Of a DNA stretch of 48,992 bases, positions 8,038-17,046 are shown one piece after another. The notes under the pieces were generated by a model. The model did no database searches. It was given only the letters and a program-made list of their open reading frames with translations, and had not been told where the DNA came from. The stretch comes from NORP181 sp047623555. GTDB taxonomy: Bacteria > Pseudomonadota > Alphaproteobacteria > Rhodobacterales > Rhodobacteraceae. Every line of letters starts with the position of its first letter. Within the stretch, counting starts at the first letter, position 1. Position numbers and translations under genes: made by a program. The stretch spans positions 1 to 48,992 of the forward strand of contig JBLHMP010000019.1 in NCBI GenBank assembly GCA_047623555.1. Direction: 5' to 3'.

Positions 8038-8661
8038 ATGAGTCGCGGTGGTGTCTCAAAGGGTCACAAGGATGATCCAGATCGCAAATGCATAGTCACG
8101 GGTGAGGTGCAGCCAAAAAATGGGCTGATTCGCTTTGTGGCTGGCCCGGACGGTCAAATCGTGCCCGATATATTGGGCAAATTGCCCGGTCGCGGCGTTT
8201 ATGTTACGGCTGATCGGGCGGCGTTGGACAAGGCTGTGGCCAAGAAATTGTTCGCACGTAGTCTGAAACAACCAGTGCAAATACCTGATGGCTTGGTCGA
8301 CATGGTCGAACAGCTTGTTTTGCGCCGGGTGGTTGATCTTATCAGCATGGCGCGCAAATCTGGTGTGTCTATCGCGGGTTACGAAAAGGTCAAAGACTGG
8401 CTGGCCAAAGAAGAGGCCTGGGTTCTTATTCAGGCTGTCGATGGATCGGGCCGCGGGAAATCGAAACTTAGTACGCCCCATTTCGGAAAATACATCGGCT
8501 GTCTGACCGCCGATGAGCTTGGAATGGCATTTGGGCGTCAAACTGTAATTCATGCGGCGCTGGCCTCTGGTGGACTCAGCGTTCGTGTTGTAGAGGAGGC
8601 GCAGCGCTTGCTGGGTCTGCGCGAAACGGAAGGCGACAAGGGTCGCCAAGAGGGAAATTAA
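8038..8661 (+). CDS. RNA-binding protein: YlxR (DUF448) plus L7Ae-like domain
   Basis: A 207-residue two-domain protein. Residues about 10-85 are a YlxR/DUF448 domain (RKCIVTGEV, LIRFVAGPDG, LPGRGVYVTADR). Residues about 95-195 look like an L7Ae/YlxQ RNA-binding fold (RRVVDLISMARKSGVSIAG). The two domains are separate genes in Firmicutes and fused in alphaproteobacteria. Position between nusA and infB is conserved and suggests a role in RNA or ribosome biology. The frame is open from a TTG at 8032, but ATG 8038 is the better start. It ends 5 nt before infB. Confidence 0.88.
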   Translation: MSRGGVSKGHKDDPDRKCIVTGEVQPKNGLIRFVAGPDGQIVPDILGKLPGRGVYVTADRAALDKAVAKKLFARSLKQPVQIPDGLVDMVEQLVLRRVVDLISMARKSGVSIAGYEKVKDWLAKEEAWVLIQAVDGSGRGKSKLSTPHFGKYIGCLTADELGMAFGRQTVIHAALASGGLSVRVVEEAQRLLGLRETEGDKGRQEGN

Positions 8662-8666
8662 GCTTG

Positions 8667-11165
8667 ATGAGCGATAGTGACGGCAAAAAAACATTAGGTT
8701 TGCGTGCAGGTTCCCATCCGGGGAATGTGAAACAGAGTTTCAGCCACGGACGCACCAAGAATGTTGTGGTAGAAACCAAACGCAAACGTATCGTAGTTCC
8801 TAAACCGGGGGCTGTGAAATCTGCGGCTGTGGCTCCTGTCACGACGGGCAAATCATCGCGCCGTCCGGCTGGTATTTCGGACTCGGAAATGGATCGGCGA
8901 CTAAAGGCCGTTCAGGCCGCGCGGGCACGCGAAGCAGAAGAAGCTGAAACGCGGGCTGCGGACGAAAAAGCGCGCGCTGCTGATCGCGAACGTCGTCGTG
9001 CCGAGATCGATGAAAAGGCGCGCGAAGAAAAGGAACGCGAAGAGCGGGCCAAAGCCAAAGCTGTTGAAGCCGAACGCAATCGGCTAGATGCCGAAGAGGC
9101 CACCAAACGTGCGGCTGCTCCGACACCAGCTGCAGTTACAACTGCAACTGCAGAGGCAAAGGCGCCGCGTCCTGCCGCATCTAAACCGATGCCGTCAGCG
9201 ACTCCGCGCAAAACTGACCGCGAACGGGATCAGCGCCAGAACCGGAGCAAAGACCACGATGATGGTCGCCGCGCTGGCAAACTGACATTGAACCAGGCCT
9301 TGCGGGGTGGCGATGGTCGTCATCGTTCCATGGCCGCAATGAAGCGGAAACAGGAACGCGCCCGGCTTAAGGCTTTGGGCGGCACGGTTGATCGGGAAAA
9401 AGTTGTCCGTGATGTGCAGTTGCCTCCGGCGATTGTTGTGTCCGAACTGGCCAACCGTATGGCCGAACGCGTCGGCAGTGTTGTTAAAGCGCTGATGCAG
9501 ATGGACATGATGGTTACCCAGAATGAGACCATTGACGCGGATACCGCTGAGCTGATCATCGAAGAATTCGGCCATAAGGTTGTCCGTGTTTCTGATGCCG
9601 ACGTCGAAGATGTGATTGTGCAGACCATGGAAGAAGAACAAGATCTGAAGCCGCGCCCGCCGGTCATTACTGTGATGGGTCACGTTGACCACGGTAAAAC
9701 GTCGCTGCTGGATGCCATTCGCAAAACCAAGGTTGTTTCTGGCGAAGCTGGCGGGATCACCCAGCATATCGGTGCTTATCAGGTCCAGGCTGAAGACGGG
9801 ACTTTGCAGACCTTCCTCGACACTCCGGGCCACGCGGCGTTTACGTCGATGCGGTCTCGTGGGGCTCAGGTGACGGATATTGTTGTGTTGGTTGTTGCGG
9901 CGGATGACGCTGTGATGCCACAGACAATTGAGGCAATTAACCACGCCAAAGCGGCAAATGTGCCGATGATTGTTGCCATCAACAAAATCGATCGCCACGA
10001 AGCGAACGCCGACAAAGTGCGGACAGATTTGTTGCAGCACGAAGTCATTGTCGAAAAACTCTCAGGCGATGTACAGGATGTCGAAGTTTCGGCCATCACT
10101 GGCCAGGGCCTGGAACAGCTGCTCGAAGCGATTTCCTTGCAGGCTGAAATTCTGGAACTCAAAGCTAACCCGGATCGGGCAGCGCAGGGTGCGGTAATTG
10201 AGGCCAAGCTGGATGTAGGCCGTGGCCCCGTTGCCACTGTTCTGGTTCAGAACGGCACACTGCGACAAGGTGACATTTTTGTCGTCGGCGAACAGTGGGG
10301 CAAGGTCCGCGCAATGGAAGACGACAAAGGCGCGCGCATCAAAGAGGCCGGACCATCGGTTCCTGTCGAAGTGTTGGGCCTGAACGGTACTCCAGAAGCG
10401 GGCGACGTTTTGAACGTGGTCGACACCGAAGCACAGGCGCGTGAAATCGCCGAATACCGTGCTCAGGTCAGCAAGGACAAACGTGCAGCGGCCGGTGCTG
10501 CGACGACGCTGGAACAGCTGATGGCAAACGCCAAAGCCGACGAAAGCGTCAACGAGCTGCCAATTCTGGTCAAGACCGATGTGCAGGGGTCTGCCGAAGC
10601 GATTGCTCAGGCGATGGCCAAGATCGGCAACGACGAAGTCCGCGTGCGGGTTCTACATTCCGGTGTTGGTGCGATCACCGAAACCGATGTGGGCTTGGCC
10701 GAGGCATCTGGCGCTCCGATCATGGGCTTTAACGTACGGGCCAATGCCAGTGCGCGGAATATAGCAAATCAAAAAGGCGTCGAGATCCGGTATTATTCGG
10801 TGATCTACGATCTGGTTGACGATGTTAAAGCGGCTGCAAGCGGTTTGCTGCGCGCCGAAATCCGCGAGAACTTTATTGGTTATGCGACAATCAAGGACGT
10901 GTTCAAAGTTACCGGTATTGGCAAAGTCGCTGGCTGCCTGGTGACCGAAGGCATCGCCCGCCGGTCAGCTGGTGTGCGACTGCTGCGCGACAACGTGGTA
11001 ATCCACGAAGGCTCGCTGAAAACGCTGAAGCGCTTTAAAGACGAAGTGCCTGAGGTTCAGTCGGGTCAGGAATGTGGTATGGCATTCGACAACTACGATG
11101 ACATTCGTACAAACGATGTAATCGAGATTTTTGAGCGTGAAGAAGTAACACGCACGCTGTCGTAA
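8667..11165 (+). CDS. infB: Translation initiation factor IF-2
   Basis: GTPase of 832 residues that places initiator tRNA on the 30S subunit. The N-terminal part is a basic, Ala/Glu/Arg-rich low-complexity linker (about 75-215), then the IF2 N-terminal conserved region. The G domain has GHVDHGKT (338-345), DTPGH (385-389) and NKID (439-442), followed by beta-barrel domain II, domain III and the tRNA-binding C-terminus. ATG 8667 is preferred to an in-frame TTG at 8664. Last gene of the operon: a strong terminator follows directly and rbfA/truB are not downstream here. Confidence 0.97.
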   Translation: MSDSDGKKTLGLRAGSHPGNVKQSFSHGRTKNVVVETKRKRIVVPKPGAVKSAAVAPVTTGKSSRRPAGISDSEMDRRLKAVQAARAREAEEAETRAADEKARAADRERRRAEIDEKAREEKEREERAKAKAVEAERNRLDAEEATKRAAAPTPAAVTTATAEAKAPRPAASKPMPSATPRKTDRERDQRQNRSKDHDDGRRAGKLTLNQALRGGDGRHRSMAAMKRKQERARLKALGGTVDREKVVRDVQLPPAIVVSELANRMAERVGSVVKALMQMDMMVTQNETIDADTAELIIEEFGHKVVRVSDADVEDVIVQTMEEEQDLKPRPPVITVMGHVDHGKTSLLDAIRKTKVVSGEAGGITQHIGAYQVQAEDGTLQTFLDTPGHAAFTSMRSRGAQVTDIVVLVVAADDAVMPQTIEAINHAKAANVPMIVAINKIDRHEANADKVRTDLLQHEVIVEKLSGDVQDVEVSAITGQGLEQLLEAISLQAEILELKANPDRAAQGAVIEAKLDVGRGPVATVLVQNGTLRQGDIFVVGEQWGKVRAMEDDKGARIKEAGPSVPVEVLGLNGTPEAGDVLNVVDTEAQAREIAEYRAQVSKDKRAAAGAATTLEQLMANAKADESVNELPILVKTDVQGSAEAIAQAMAKIGNDEVRVRVLHSGVGAITETDVGLAEASGAPIMGFNVRANASARNIANQKGVEIRYYSVIYDLVDDVKAAASGLLRAEIRENFIGYATIKDVFKVTGIGKVAGCLVTEGIARRSAGVRLLRDNVVIHEGSLKTLKRFKDEVPEVQSGQECGMAFDNYDDIRTNDVIEIFEREEVTRTLS

Positions 11166-11186
11166 TCCAAAATAAAATCGAAACAG

Positions 11187-11221
11187 AAAAAGGGCACCGC
11201 AAACATTGCGGTGCCCTTTTT
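11187..11221 (+). terminator. Strong intrinsic terminator after infB
   Basis: AAAAAGGGCACCGCAA (11187-11202) pairs without a mismatch with TTGCGGTGCCCTTTTT (11206-11221) around a 3-nt ACA loop. A-tract and T-tract on both sides make it usable in both directions, so it can also end transcription from the minus-strand small ORF and mutT. Confidence 0.92.
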
Positions 11222-11244
11222 GTTCATACGTGAGTTTGGTTTGG

Positions 11245-11379
11245 TTAGGTTCTCGCGGAAACGGGCAGGCCTTGGTACATTAGATCGCCAACTTTGACGA
11301 CAATTTTGCCGTCCGGAAGATTCCGAACAAACAAACCCTGTACGAAAACACAGGTACCCATAGAGATAGTGCGTAACAT
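11245..11379 (-). CDS. Predicted 44-residue small protein of unknown function
   Basis: A short minus-strand ORF beginning MLRTISMGTCVFVQG and ending GLPVSART, TAA at 11245-11247. A strong Shine-Dalgarno (GGGGAG, 11389-11394) lies 9 nt before the ATG at 11379, which is the main evidence that it is real. The protein is beta-rich, with alternating hydrophobic residues (CVFVQGLFVRN, GKIVVKVGDLMYQG) that suggest a small SH3- or OB-like barrel. No family is recognised. It lies between infB (convergent) and mutT (same strand, 188 nt upstream) and would end at the shared terminator 11187-11221. Confidence 0.6.
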   Translation of the reverse strand: MLRTISMGTCVFVQGLFVRNLPDGKIVVKVGDLMYQGLPVSART

Positions 11380-11567
11380 GTCATAATTCTCCCCAAAGAA
11401 CTGGACACCATCAACTTAGACCGGATCGCATTGAGTAAGTTCTCAAAAACTATGCTGAATTCGGCCAATAATGATGTCTGTTGAACAAAAGGTAGGCGAA
11501 TACTGAAAGTTACTCCAAAGTACATCAGAGAAATTAACAAATACTGTACGGAATTGGTGTATTTAGA

Positions 11568-11966
11568 TCACAGCCAGTCGCGAAGGATCGGGATTAGCGG
11601 GATATCGGCGGCTGGCATCGGGTAGTCCCGTAGATTTTGCGCCCGCACCCATTTTAGGGTTTGACCTTCTCGGGCCACGGGTATGCCCTGCCATTTGCGA
11701 CAGGCAAACAGCGGCATCAGCAGGTGAAAATCATCATAGCTGTGGCTGGCAAAAGTCAGCGGCGCGAGGCAAGATTGCCAAGTATTGATACCCAGTTCTT
11801 CTTCTAGTTCGCGGATCAGCGCCTGTTCGGGCGTTTCACTGGGTTCAATTTTGCCGCCGGGAAACTCCCACAGACCGGCCATTGATTTACCCTCGGGACG
11901 CTTAGCAAGCAGCACGCGACCGTCGACATCAATCAACGCGACCGCTGACACCAAAAGCGTCTTCAC
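11568..11966 (-). CDS. mutT: 8-oxo-dGTP diphosphatase MutT (Nudix hydrolase)
   Basis: A 132-residue Nudix enzyme that hydrolyses 8-oxo-dGTP and so prevents A:T to C:G transversions. The complete Nudix box GX5EX7REUXEEXGU spans residues 38-60 (E44, R52, E53, E56 and E57 present). LLAKRPEGKSMAGLWEFPGG is typical of MutT. The start is GTG 11966, overlapping the argJ stop as GTGA. It is the last gene of parvulin-argJ-mutT, a usual order in this group. Confidence 0.9.
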   Translation of the reverse strand: MKTLLVSAVALIDVDGRVLLAKRPEGKSMAGLWEFPGGKIEPSETPEQALIRELEEELGINTWQSCLAPLTFASHSYDDFHLLMPLFACRKWQGIPVAREGQTLKWVRAQNLRDYPMPAADIPLIPILRDWL

Positions 11967-13189
11967 GATCGGTAATCTGCGTTGATTTCGATATAGCCGT
12001 GGGTGAAATCACAGGTCCAGACCGTCGATTCGCCGCGACCAAGGCCAAAATCGACACGGATACGCAGGGATTGGCCTTTCATATGTTCGGCGGCCTCGGC
12101 CTCGTCGTAATCCGGGCTAACCCAGCCTTTGTCGGCAACCAGAACGTCACCAAACCAGATGCTGATCAGGTCACGATCTGCGGTGGCTCCGGATTTTCCA
12201 ATGGCCATGACCACGCGGCCCCAGTTTGGGTCTTCGCCAGCGATCGCGGTTTTCACCAGCGGTGAATTGGCAATGGACAGGGCGTGCGTCTTGGCGTCGG
12301 CATCATTTTCAGCGCCGGTAATCCGGATTTCGACAAACTTGGTCGCGCCTTCGCCGTCGCGCACCACCTGATGCGCCAGATCTAACATGACACCGTGCAG
12401 AGCCTTGGAAAAATCGGTATTGTCGGTCGCGTCCACACCCGAGGCGCCGGTGGCACACAACATCAGCGTGTCCGAAGTCGAGGTATCGCTGTCGACCGTG
12501 ATGCAGTTAAAAGTCTTGTCAGCTAGTCGGGTCAGCAGCGCCTGCAGGCTGGATTGATCAACTTTGGCATCGGTAAAAATATAGACCAGCATCGTCGCCA
12601 TATCGGGCGCGATCATGCCTGATCCCTTGGCAAATCCGGCTATGACCACGGGTCTGCCGTCAATCATCACCTGGGTTCCGGCGCCTTTGGCGAATGTGTC
12701 GGTGGTCATGATGGCCTGCGCGGCATCCTGGATGGCATCCGCCTCCAAAGCAGCGTTCAGCTCGGCCAGTTTGGCGACAATCCGTTCGTGTTTCATTGGC
12801 TCTCCAATGACGCCGGTTGACGCGGTGAACACGCGGTTGGCCAGAACTTCCCCTGACGCAGCAATCGCGCTGGTCAGTTCGGCAACCGAGGTTTCGCCAT
12901 AATGCCCGGTAAAGGCGTTGGCGTTGCCGGAATTAACCAGAATGGCGGCGGGGCCGTCGCTTGGCCCGCCGATCTTGGCCTGGCAATCCAACACTGGTGC
13001 GGATCGGGTGGATGATTTGGTGAACACGCCAGCGACTGTTGTGCCGGGGTCCATGACCGCAAGCATGACGTCGGTGCGCCCGAAATACACCACACCCGCT
13101 GCAGTTGTGGCAAAGCGCACGCCGCCCACGACCGGTAAGTCGGGGAAACTGGCAGGCGCTAGCGGCGAGCGGGGCATTTCCTTGGCCAT
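11963..13189 (-). CDS. argJ: Bifunctional ornithine acetyltransferase / N-acetylglutamate synthase ArgJ
   Basis: Arginine biosynthesis enzyme of 408 residues that moves the acetyl group from N-acetylornithine to glutamate. It self-cleaves before the nucleophile T199 in APDMATML to give alpha and beta chains. The KGSGM block before the cleavage site, the TVDSDTSTSDT segment and the C-terminal SPDYDEAEAAE and HGYIEINADYRS blocks are characteristic. Whether it is mono- or bifunctional cannot be told from sequence. The frame extends upstream to a TTG at 13213, but ATG 13189 starts only 4 nt after the parvulin stop and fits the family. Confidence 0.95.
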   Translation of the reverse strand: MAKEMPRSPLAPASFPDLPVVGGVRFATTAAGVVYFGRTDVMLAVMDPGTTVAGVFTKSSTRSAPVLDCQAKIGGPSDGPAAILVNSGNANAFTGHYGETSVAELTSAIAASGEVLANRVFTASTGVIGEPMKHERIVAKLAELNAALEADAIQDAAQAIMTTDTFAKGAGTQVMIDGRPVVIAGFAKGSGMIAPDMATMLVYIFTDAKVDQSSLQALLTRLADKTFNCITVDSDTSTSDTLMLCATGASGVDATDNTDFSKALHGVMLDLAHQVVRDGEGATKFVEIRITGAENDADAKTHALSIANSPLVKTAIAGEDPNWGRVVMAIGKSGATADRDLISIWFGDVLVADKGWVSPDYDEAEAAEHMKGQSLRIRVDFGLGRGESTVWTCDFTHGYIEINADYRS

Positions 13190-13193
13190 TAGC

Positions 13194-14045
13194 CTAGTTC
13201 CTAACCAGATCAAGTTGCTGCATGATGCTCATATCCAGGCCTTCGATCACAGGGCGTTCAACTTTGGCGGCGGCTGTCACCTCGGCGACGCGCTGTTCAA
13301 TGGTTTCGTTTCGTAGGCGGTTGGTGATTTCTTCGTGAACCTGATCCAGCGGCGGGGCGGTTGCTTTGCGCTTTTCGTTCAGGATGATGACGTGCCAGCC
13401 GAATTGAGTTTCAACCGGATCCGAGGCCTGACCGGGCTTTAGTGCGACAACAGCGGCCTCAAATTCGGGCACCATCGCGCCAAGACCAAACCAGCCAAGC
13501 GAGCCGCCATTTGGTCCAGAAGGTCCGGTAGATTTTTCTTGTGCCAGTCCAGCAAAATTAGCACCGGTGTCAAGCATCGCCTTGACGGAAATCGCGTCGT
13601 CTTCGGTGTCGAGCAAAATATGCGCAGCGTTGTATTCATCGCCACCGTAGCCCTCGGCATATTCAGCGTCATAAGCGGCCTGAATTTCGGCCTCGTTCAC
13701 GTCAATTGTCAGCACCCGGTCGATTTCTTCGGCAGCCAGCAAGGCACGGCGTTCATTTTCCACCGAAAGCCGCACATAAAGCGGGTCTTCTTTTTCGATG
13801 GATTGCGCCAGCGCTGTTTGTTGAATCAACTGGTCAAGAATATTGGGGTACAACACATCTACTGGCAGCTGCTGGTATTGTTGCGGCAATGCAGAAAAAG
13901 TGACGATCATGTGCCCCAAAGTGATTTCCTGCCCGTTCACACGCGCCACCACCGTTGCGGGGTCAATGTTATCCTGAGCCAGTGACGGGACCGCCATCAT
14001 CACGGATAAAGCTGCTGGCAGTAGAAAAGTGAGACCTTTACGCAT
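13194..14045 (-). CDS. Periplasmic parvulin-type peptidyl-prolyl isomerase
   Basis: A 283-residue exported foldase. Residues 1-23 are a Sec signal peptide ending SLAQ. A helical N-terminal chaperone region (about 28-130) precedes the parvulin (PPIC) domain at about 135-235, with AAHILLDTEDDA, GGSLGWFGLGAMVPEFE and TQFGWHVIIL. It resembles SurA/PrsA-like proteins and probably helps fold exported proteins. First gene of a minus-strand operon with argJ and mutT, and divergent from secA, so secretion and folding genes share one intergenic region. Confidence 0.9.
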   Translation of the reverse strand: MRKGLTFLLPAALSVMMAVPSLAQDNIDPATVVARVNGQEITLGHMIVTFSALPQQYQQLPVDVLYPNILDQLIQQTALAQSIEKEDPLYVRLSVENERRALLAAEEIDRVLTIDVNEAEIQAAYDAEYAEGYGGDEYNAAHILLDTEDDAISVKAMLDTGANFAGLAQEKSTGPSGPNGGSLGWFGLGAMVPEFEAAVVALKPGQASDPVETQFGWHVIILNEKRKATAPPLDQVHEEITNRLRNETIEQRVAEVTAAAKVERPVIEGLDMSIMQQLDLVRN

Positions 14046-14083
14046 AGAATCTTCCTATTAGGGGGCCGCGACGGGGCGCGGCG

Positions 14084-14112
14084 TTGACACTGTTTCACCC
14101 GACCCTTACATC
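14084..14112 (+). promoter_or_regulatory. Predicted secA promoter
   Basis: TTGACA (14084-14089), a perfect -35 box, is followed after 17 nt by TACATC (14107-14112), a fair -10. Transcription would begin near 14119, giving a secA leader of about 115 nt. Predicted only. Confidence 0.5.
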
Positions 14113-14232
14113 GCCTTGTGGCCTTTGCAGGGGCCGTCTTTGTCACATGTATCTAAGGGTTGTGTGCAGGACGGGCAAGACTGTGAAATACGTAGTACAG
14201 GCAGCAACAAAGTCAGATCGGGTTGAGCACAC

Positions 14233-16932
14233 ATGCTGGGTTTAGGAACTATCGCCAAAAAGGTGTTCGGAACGCCGAATGACCGCAAAATTAAGGCAAC
14301 GCGCCCGCTGGTCGAAAAGATCAACGCGCTTGAGGCCGAAGTCATCAAAAGCAGCGATGCAGCGCTGATAGAAAAGACCGAAGACCTGCGGCAACGGGCG
14401 TTGGGCGGTGAATCGCTGGATGATCTGCTGCCAGAGGCCTTTGCCAATTGCCGCGAGGCGGCCAAACGGGCGCTGGGTCTGCGGGCGTTTGATACCCAGT
14501 TGATGGGCGGGATTTTTCTGCATCAGGGCAACATTGCCGAACAGAAAACCGGCGAGGGAAAAACCCTGACCGCGACCTTTGCGGCCTATCTGAATGGATT
14601 GACAGGCAAGGGCGTTCATATCGTCACGGTCAACGACTATCTGGTGAAGCGTGATGCCGAATGGATGGGCAAAGTGTTTGCTGCGTTGGGCATGACCACC
14701 GGTATTGTTGTCCCCAATATGCCGAATGATGAAAAGCTAAAGGCCTACGCCAGCGACATTACCTATGCGACGAACAATGAGTTGGGTTTTGATTATCTGC
14801 GCGATAATATGAAATCTGATCTCGCCGAAGTTTTCCAGATCAACCACAACTTTGCCATTGTGGACGAAGTCGACAGTATCCTGATCGACGAAGCCCGTAC
14901 GCCGCTAATTATTTCCGGCCCGGCGCAGGATCGGTCTGAATTATACATATCCATCGACAGACTAATCCCGTTGCTGGACGAAACCCATTACGAGATCGAC
15001 GAAAAAACCCGCAATGTGACGTTTACCGACGAGGGCAATGATTTCCTCGAAGAACAATTGCGCGCACGCAGTCTCTTGGAGCAAGAGCAGTCGCTGTACG
15101 ATCCTGAAAGCACCACCATCGTGCACCACGTCAATCAGGGTCTGCGGGCACATAAGCTGTTTAAGCTGGACAAAGATTACATCGTTCGCGACGGCGAAGT
15201 TGTGCTGATTGACGAATTCACCGGGCGGATGATGCCGGGGCGGCGTTTGTCAGATGGTCTGCATCAGGCGATCGAGGCCAAAGAAGAGGCAAACATCCAG
15301 CCGGAAAACGTGACGCTTGCCAGTGTGACGTTCCAGAACTACTTCCGTCTTTATGACAAACTGGCCGGGATGACCGGCACAGCCGTCACCGAAGCCGAAG
15401 AGTTTGCCGAAATTTACGGTCTGGGCGTTGTTGCCATTCCAACCAACCTGCCGGTGGCCCGTGTTGACCAGGACGATCGGGTCTATAGTACGGCACGTGA
15501 AAAATACGTGGCGATGATCGAAGAGATCAAAAAGGCCAATGCCAAAGGTCAGCCGGTATTGGTGGGCACCACGTCGATTGAAAAATCCGAGATGCTTAGC
15601 GAAATGCTGACCAAAGAGGGTGTAACACATAATGTCCTGAACGCCCGTCAGCACGAAAAAGAGGCGCAGATTGTCGCCGATGCCGGTAAATTTGGCGCCG
15701 TGACCATCGCCACCAATATGGCCGGTCGCGGGACTGACATTCAGCTTGGCGGTAATGTGGATATGAAGGTTCTTGAGGTTCTCGACGAGAACCCCGATGC
15801 CGATCCCGATGAGGTGCGCCAAATCGAAGTGGCGGCGCACGCTGAGGAAAAGAAAAAGGTTATCGACGCAGGCGGGCTTTTTGTTATCGCCTCGGAACGA
15901 CACGAAAGCCGTCGGATCGACAACCAGCTGCGCGGCCGGTCCGGTCGTCAGGGTGACCCGGGTCGTACCAATTTCTATCTGAGCCTCGAAGACGATCTGA
16001 TGCGGATCTTTGGCTCTGAACGGCTAGACAAGGTGCTGAAAACCCTTGGCCTGAAAGAAGGCGAAGCGATCATTCACCCTTGGGTCAACAAATCGCTGGA
16101 ACGCGCACAGGCCAAAGTCGAAGGTCGTAACTTTGACATGCGCAAACAGGTTTTGAAATTCGATGACGTGATGAACGACCAGCGCAAAGTTGTGTTTGGT
16201 CAGCGCCGCGAAATCATGGCATCGGCTGATTTGTCTGATGTGACTGTCGACATGCGCCATCAGGTGATTGACGACCTGATTGACGCCCATATGCCGCCCA
16301 AAACCTATGCAGATCAGTGGGACACCGAAGGTCTGTATGCCAAGGTGATCGAAGAGTTGGGCATTGATGTTCCGGTCATGGAATGGGCCGCAGAAGAGGG
16401 CGTGGATGATGAAATAATCCGCGAACGTCTGGTCAAAGAGGCCGACGAGATGATGGCCAAAAAGGCCGTCGCATTTGGCCCCGAAACCATGCGCAACATC
16501 GAAAAACAGGTGTTGCTGCAGACCATCGACGCCAAATGGCGGGAGCATCTTTTGACGTTGGAACATTTGCGGTCCGTTGTTGGATTCCGCGGCTACGCCA
16601 ACCGTGATCCGCTGAACGAATACAAAAACGAATCGTTCCAGTTATTTGAGGCGCTTTTGGATGGGTTGCGTGAAAACGTCACCAAGACCCTAGCGCAGGT
16701 TCGCCCGCTTAGCGAAGAAGAACAGCGCCAGATGATAGCACAGGCTGCGGCGCAGCAGGGACAGATACGGCAGGTCGAGGCCGCGCAGCCTGCGGATGAA
16801 CCTGAGCCAACTGAGCCTGCTGATGGGTTTGACGAATCTGATTCCGATACTTGGGGCACCCCCGGTCGCAATCAGCTTTGCCCATGCGGGAGTGGCAAAA
16901 AGTTCAAACATTGCCACGGACGACTAAGCTAA
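14233..16932 (+). CDS. secA: Preprotein translocase ATPase SecA
   Basis: Cytoplasmic and membrane-associated motor of the Sec translocon, 899 residues. Walker A is GEGKT (107-111) and the DEAD-like Walker B is DEVD (211-214). The second nucleotide-binding domain has AGRGTDIQLGGNVD and the HESRRIDNQLRGRSGRQGDPG motif. The helical scaffold and wing follow. The C-terminal zinc-binding SEC-C tail CPCGSGKKFKHCHG is intact (C883, C885, C894, H895), implying SecB binding. Single gene with its own promoter; no coding gene follows on the same strand for 114 nt. Confidence 0.98.
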   Translation: MLGLGTIAKKVFGTPNDRKIKATRPLVEKINALEAEVIKSSDAALIEKTEDLRQRALGGESLDDLLPEAFANCREAAKRALGLRAFDTQLMGGIFLHQGNIAEQKTGEGKTLTATFAAYLNGLTGKGVHIVTVNDYLVKRDAEWMGKVFAALGMTTGIVVPNMPNDEKLKAYASDITYATNNELGFDYLRDNMKSDLAEVFQINHNFAIVDEVDSILIDEARTPLIISGPAQDRSELYISIDRLIPLLDETHYEIDEKTRNVTFTDEGNDFLEEQLRARSLLEQEQSLYDPESTTIVHHVNQGLRAHKLFKLDKDYIVRDGEVVLIDEFTGRMMPGRRLSDGLHQAIEAKEEANIQPENVTLASVTFQNYFRLYDKLAGMTGTAVTEAEEFAEIYGLGVVAIPTNLPVARVDQDDRVYSTAREKYVAMIEEIKKANAKGQPVLVGTTSIEKSEMLSEMLTKEGVTHNVLNARQHEKEAQIVADAGKFGAVTIATNMAGRGTDIQLGGNVDMKVLEVLDENPDADPDEVRQIEVAAHAEEKKKVIDAGGLFVIASERHESRRIDNQLRGRSGRQGDPGRTNFYLSLEDDLMRIFGSERLDKVLKTLGLKEGEAIIHPWVNKSLERAQAKVEGRNFDMRKQVLKFDDVMNDQRKVVFGQRREIMASADLSDVTVDMRHQVIDDLIDAHMPPKTYADQWDTEGLYAKVIEELGIDVPVMEWAAEEGVDDEIIRERLVKEADEMMAKKAVAFGPETMRNIEKQVLLQTIDAKWREHLLTLEHLRSVVGFRGYANRDPLNEYKNESFQLFEALLDGLRENVTKTLAQVRPLSEEEQRQMIAQAAAQQGQIRQVEAAQPADEPEPTEPADGFDESDSDTWGTPGRNQLCPCGSGKKFKHCHGRLS

Positions 16933-16938
16933 ATTTAA

Positions 16939-16981
16939 TCAATCTGGGCGCGCTTGATTTGCCCTAATCGCGCCCGATTAG
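16939..16981. other. Overlapping inverted repeats after secA
   Basis: GGGCGCG can pair with CGCGCCC across a 16-nt loop, and alternatively CTAATCG pairs with CGATTAG across CGCC. The two foldings are mutually exclusive. No proper T-run follows. This is the only candidate 3' structure for secA. Confidence 0.35.
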
Positions 16982-17002
16982 CTCCCAAAGTTCGCCACTA
17001 TT

Positions 17003-17030
17003 TTTTGGCATACCTTATGCTAAGCCAAAA
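17003..17030. other. Inverted repeat ahead of the 17047 gene
   Basis: TTTTGGC (17003-17009) and GCCAAAA (17024-17030) flank 14 nt, and the nested GCAT/ATGC (17008-17011, 17017-17020) adds dyad symmetry. It sits 17 nt before the ATG of the next gene, where an operator or leader hairpin would lie. No known binding protein can be assigned. Confidence 0.35.
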
Positions 17031-17046
17031 GGTGTAGGGGTGTATT

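Noticed and set aside
9130..9153. Inverted repeat CTGCAGTT/AACTGCAG in infB
   Set aside because: Arises from the Thr/Ala-rich low-complexity linker of IF-2 and needs no regulatory explanation.
9195..10040. 281-residue ORF antisense to infB
   Set aside because: Shadow of the infB frame; no ribosome-binding site, no domain, and infB motifs are intact on the other strand.
11280..11540. 86-residue minus-strand ORF overlapping the 44-residue ORF
   Set aside because: No ribosome-binding site and random-looking composition; the overlapping 44-residue frame has GGGGAG at proper spacing.
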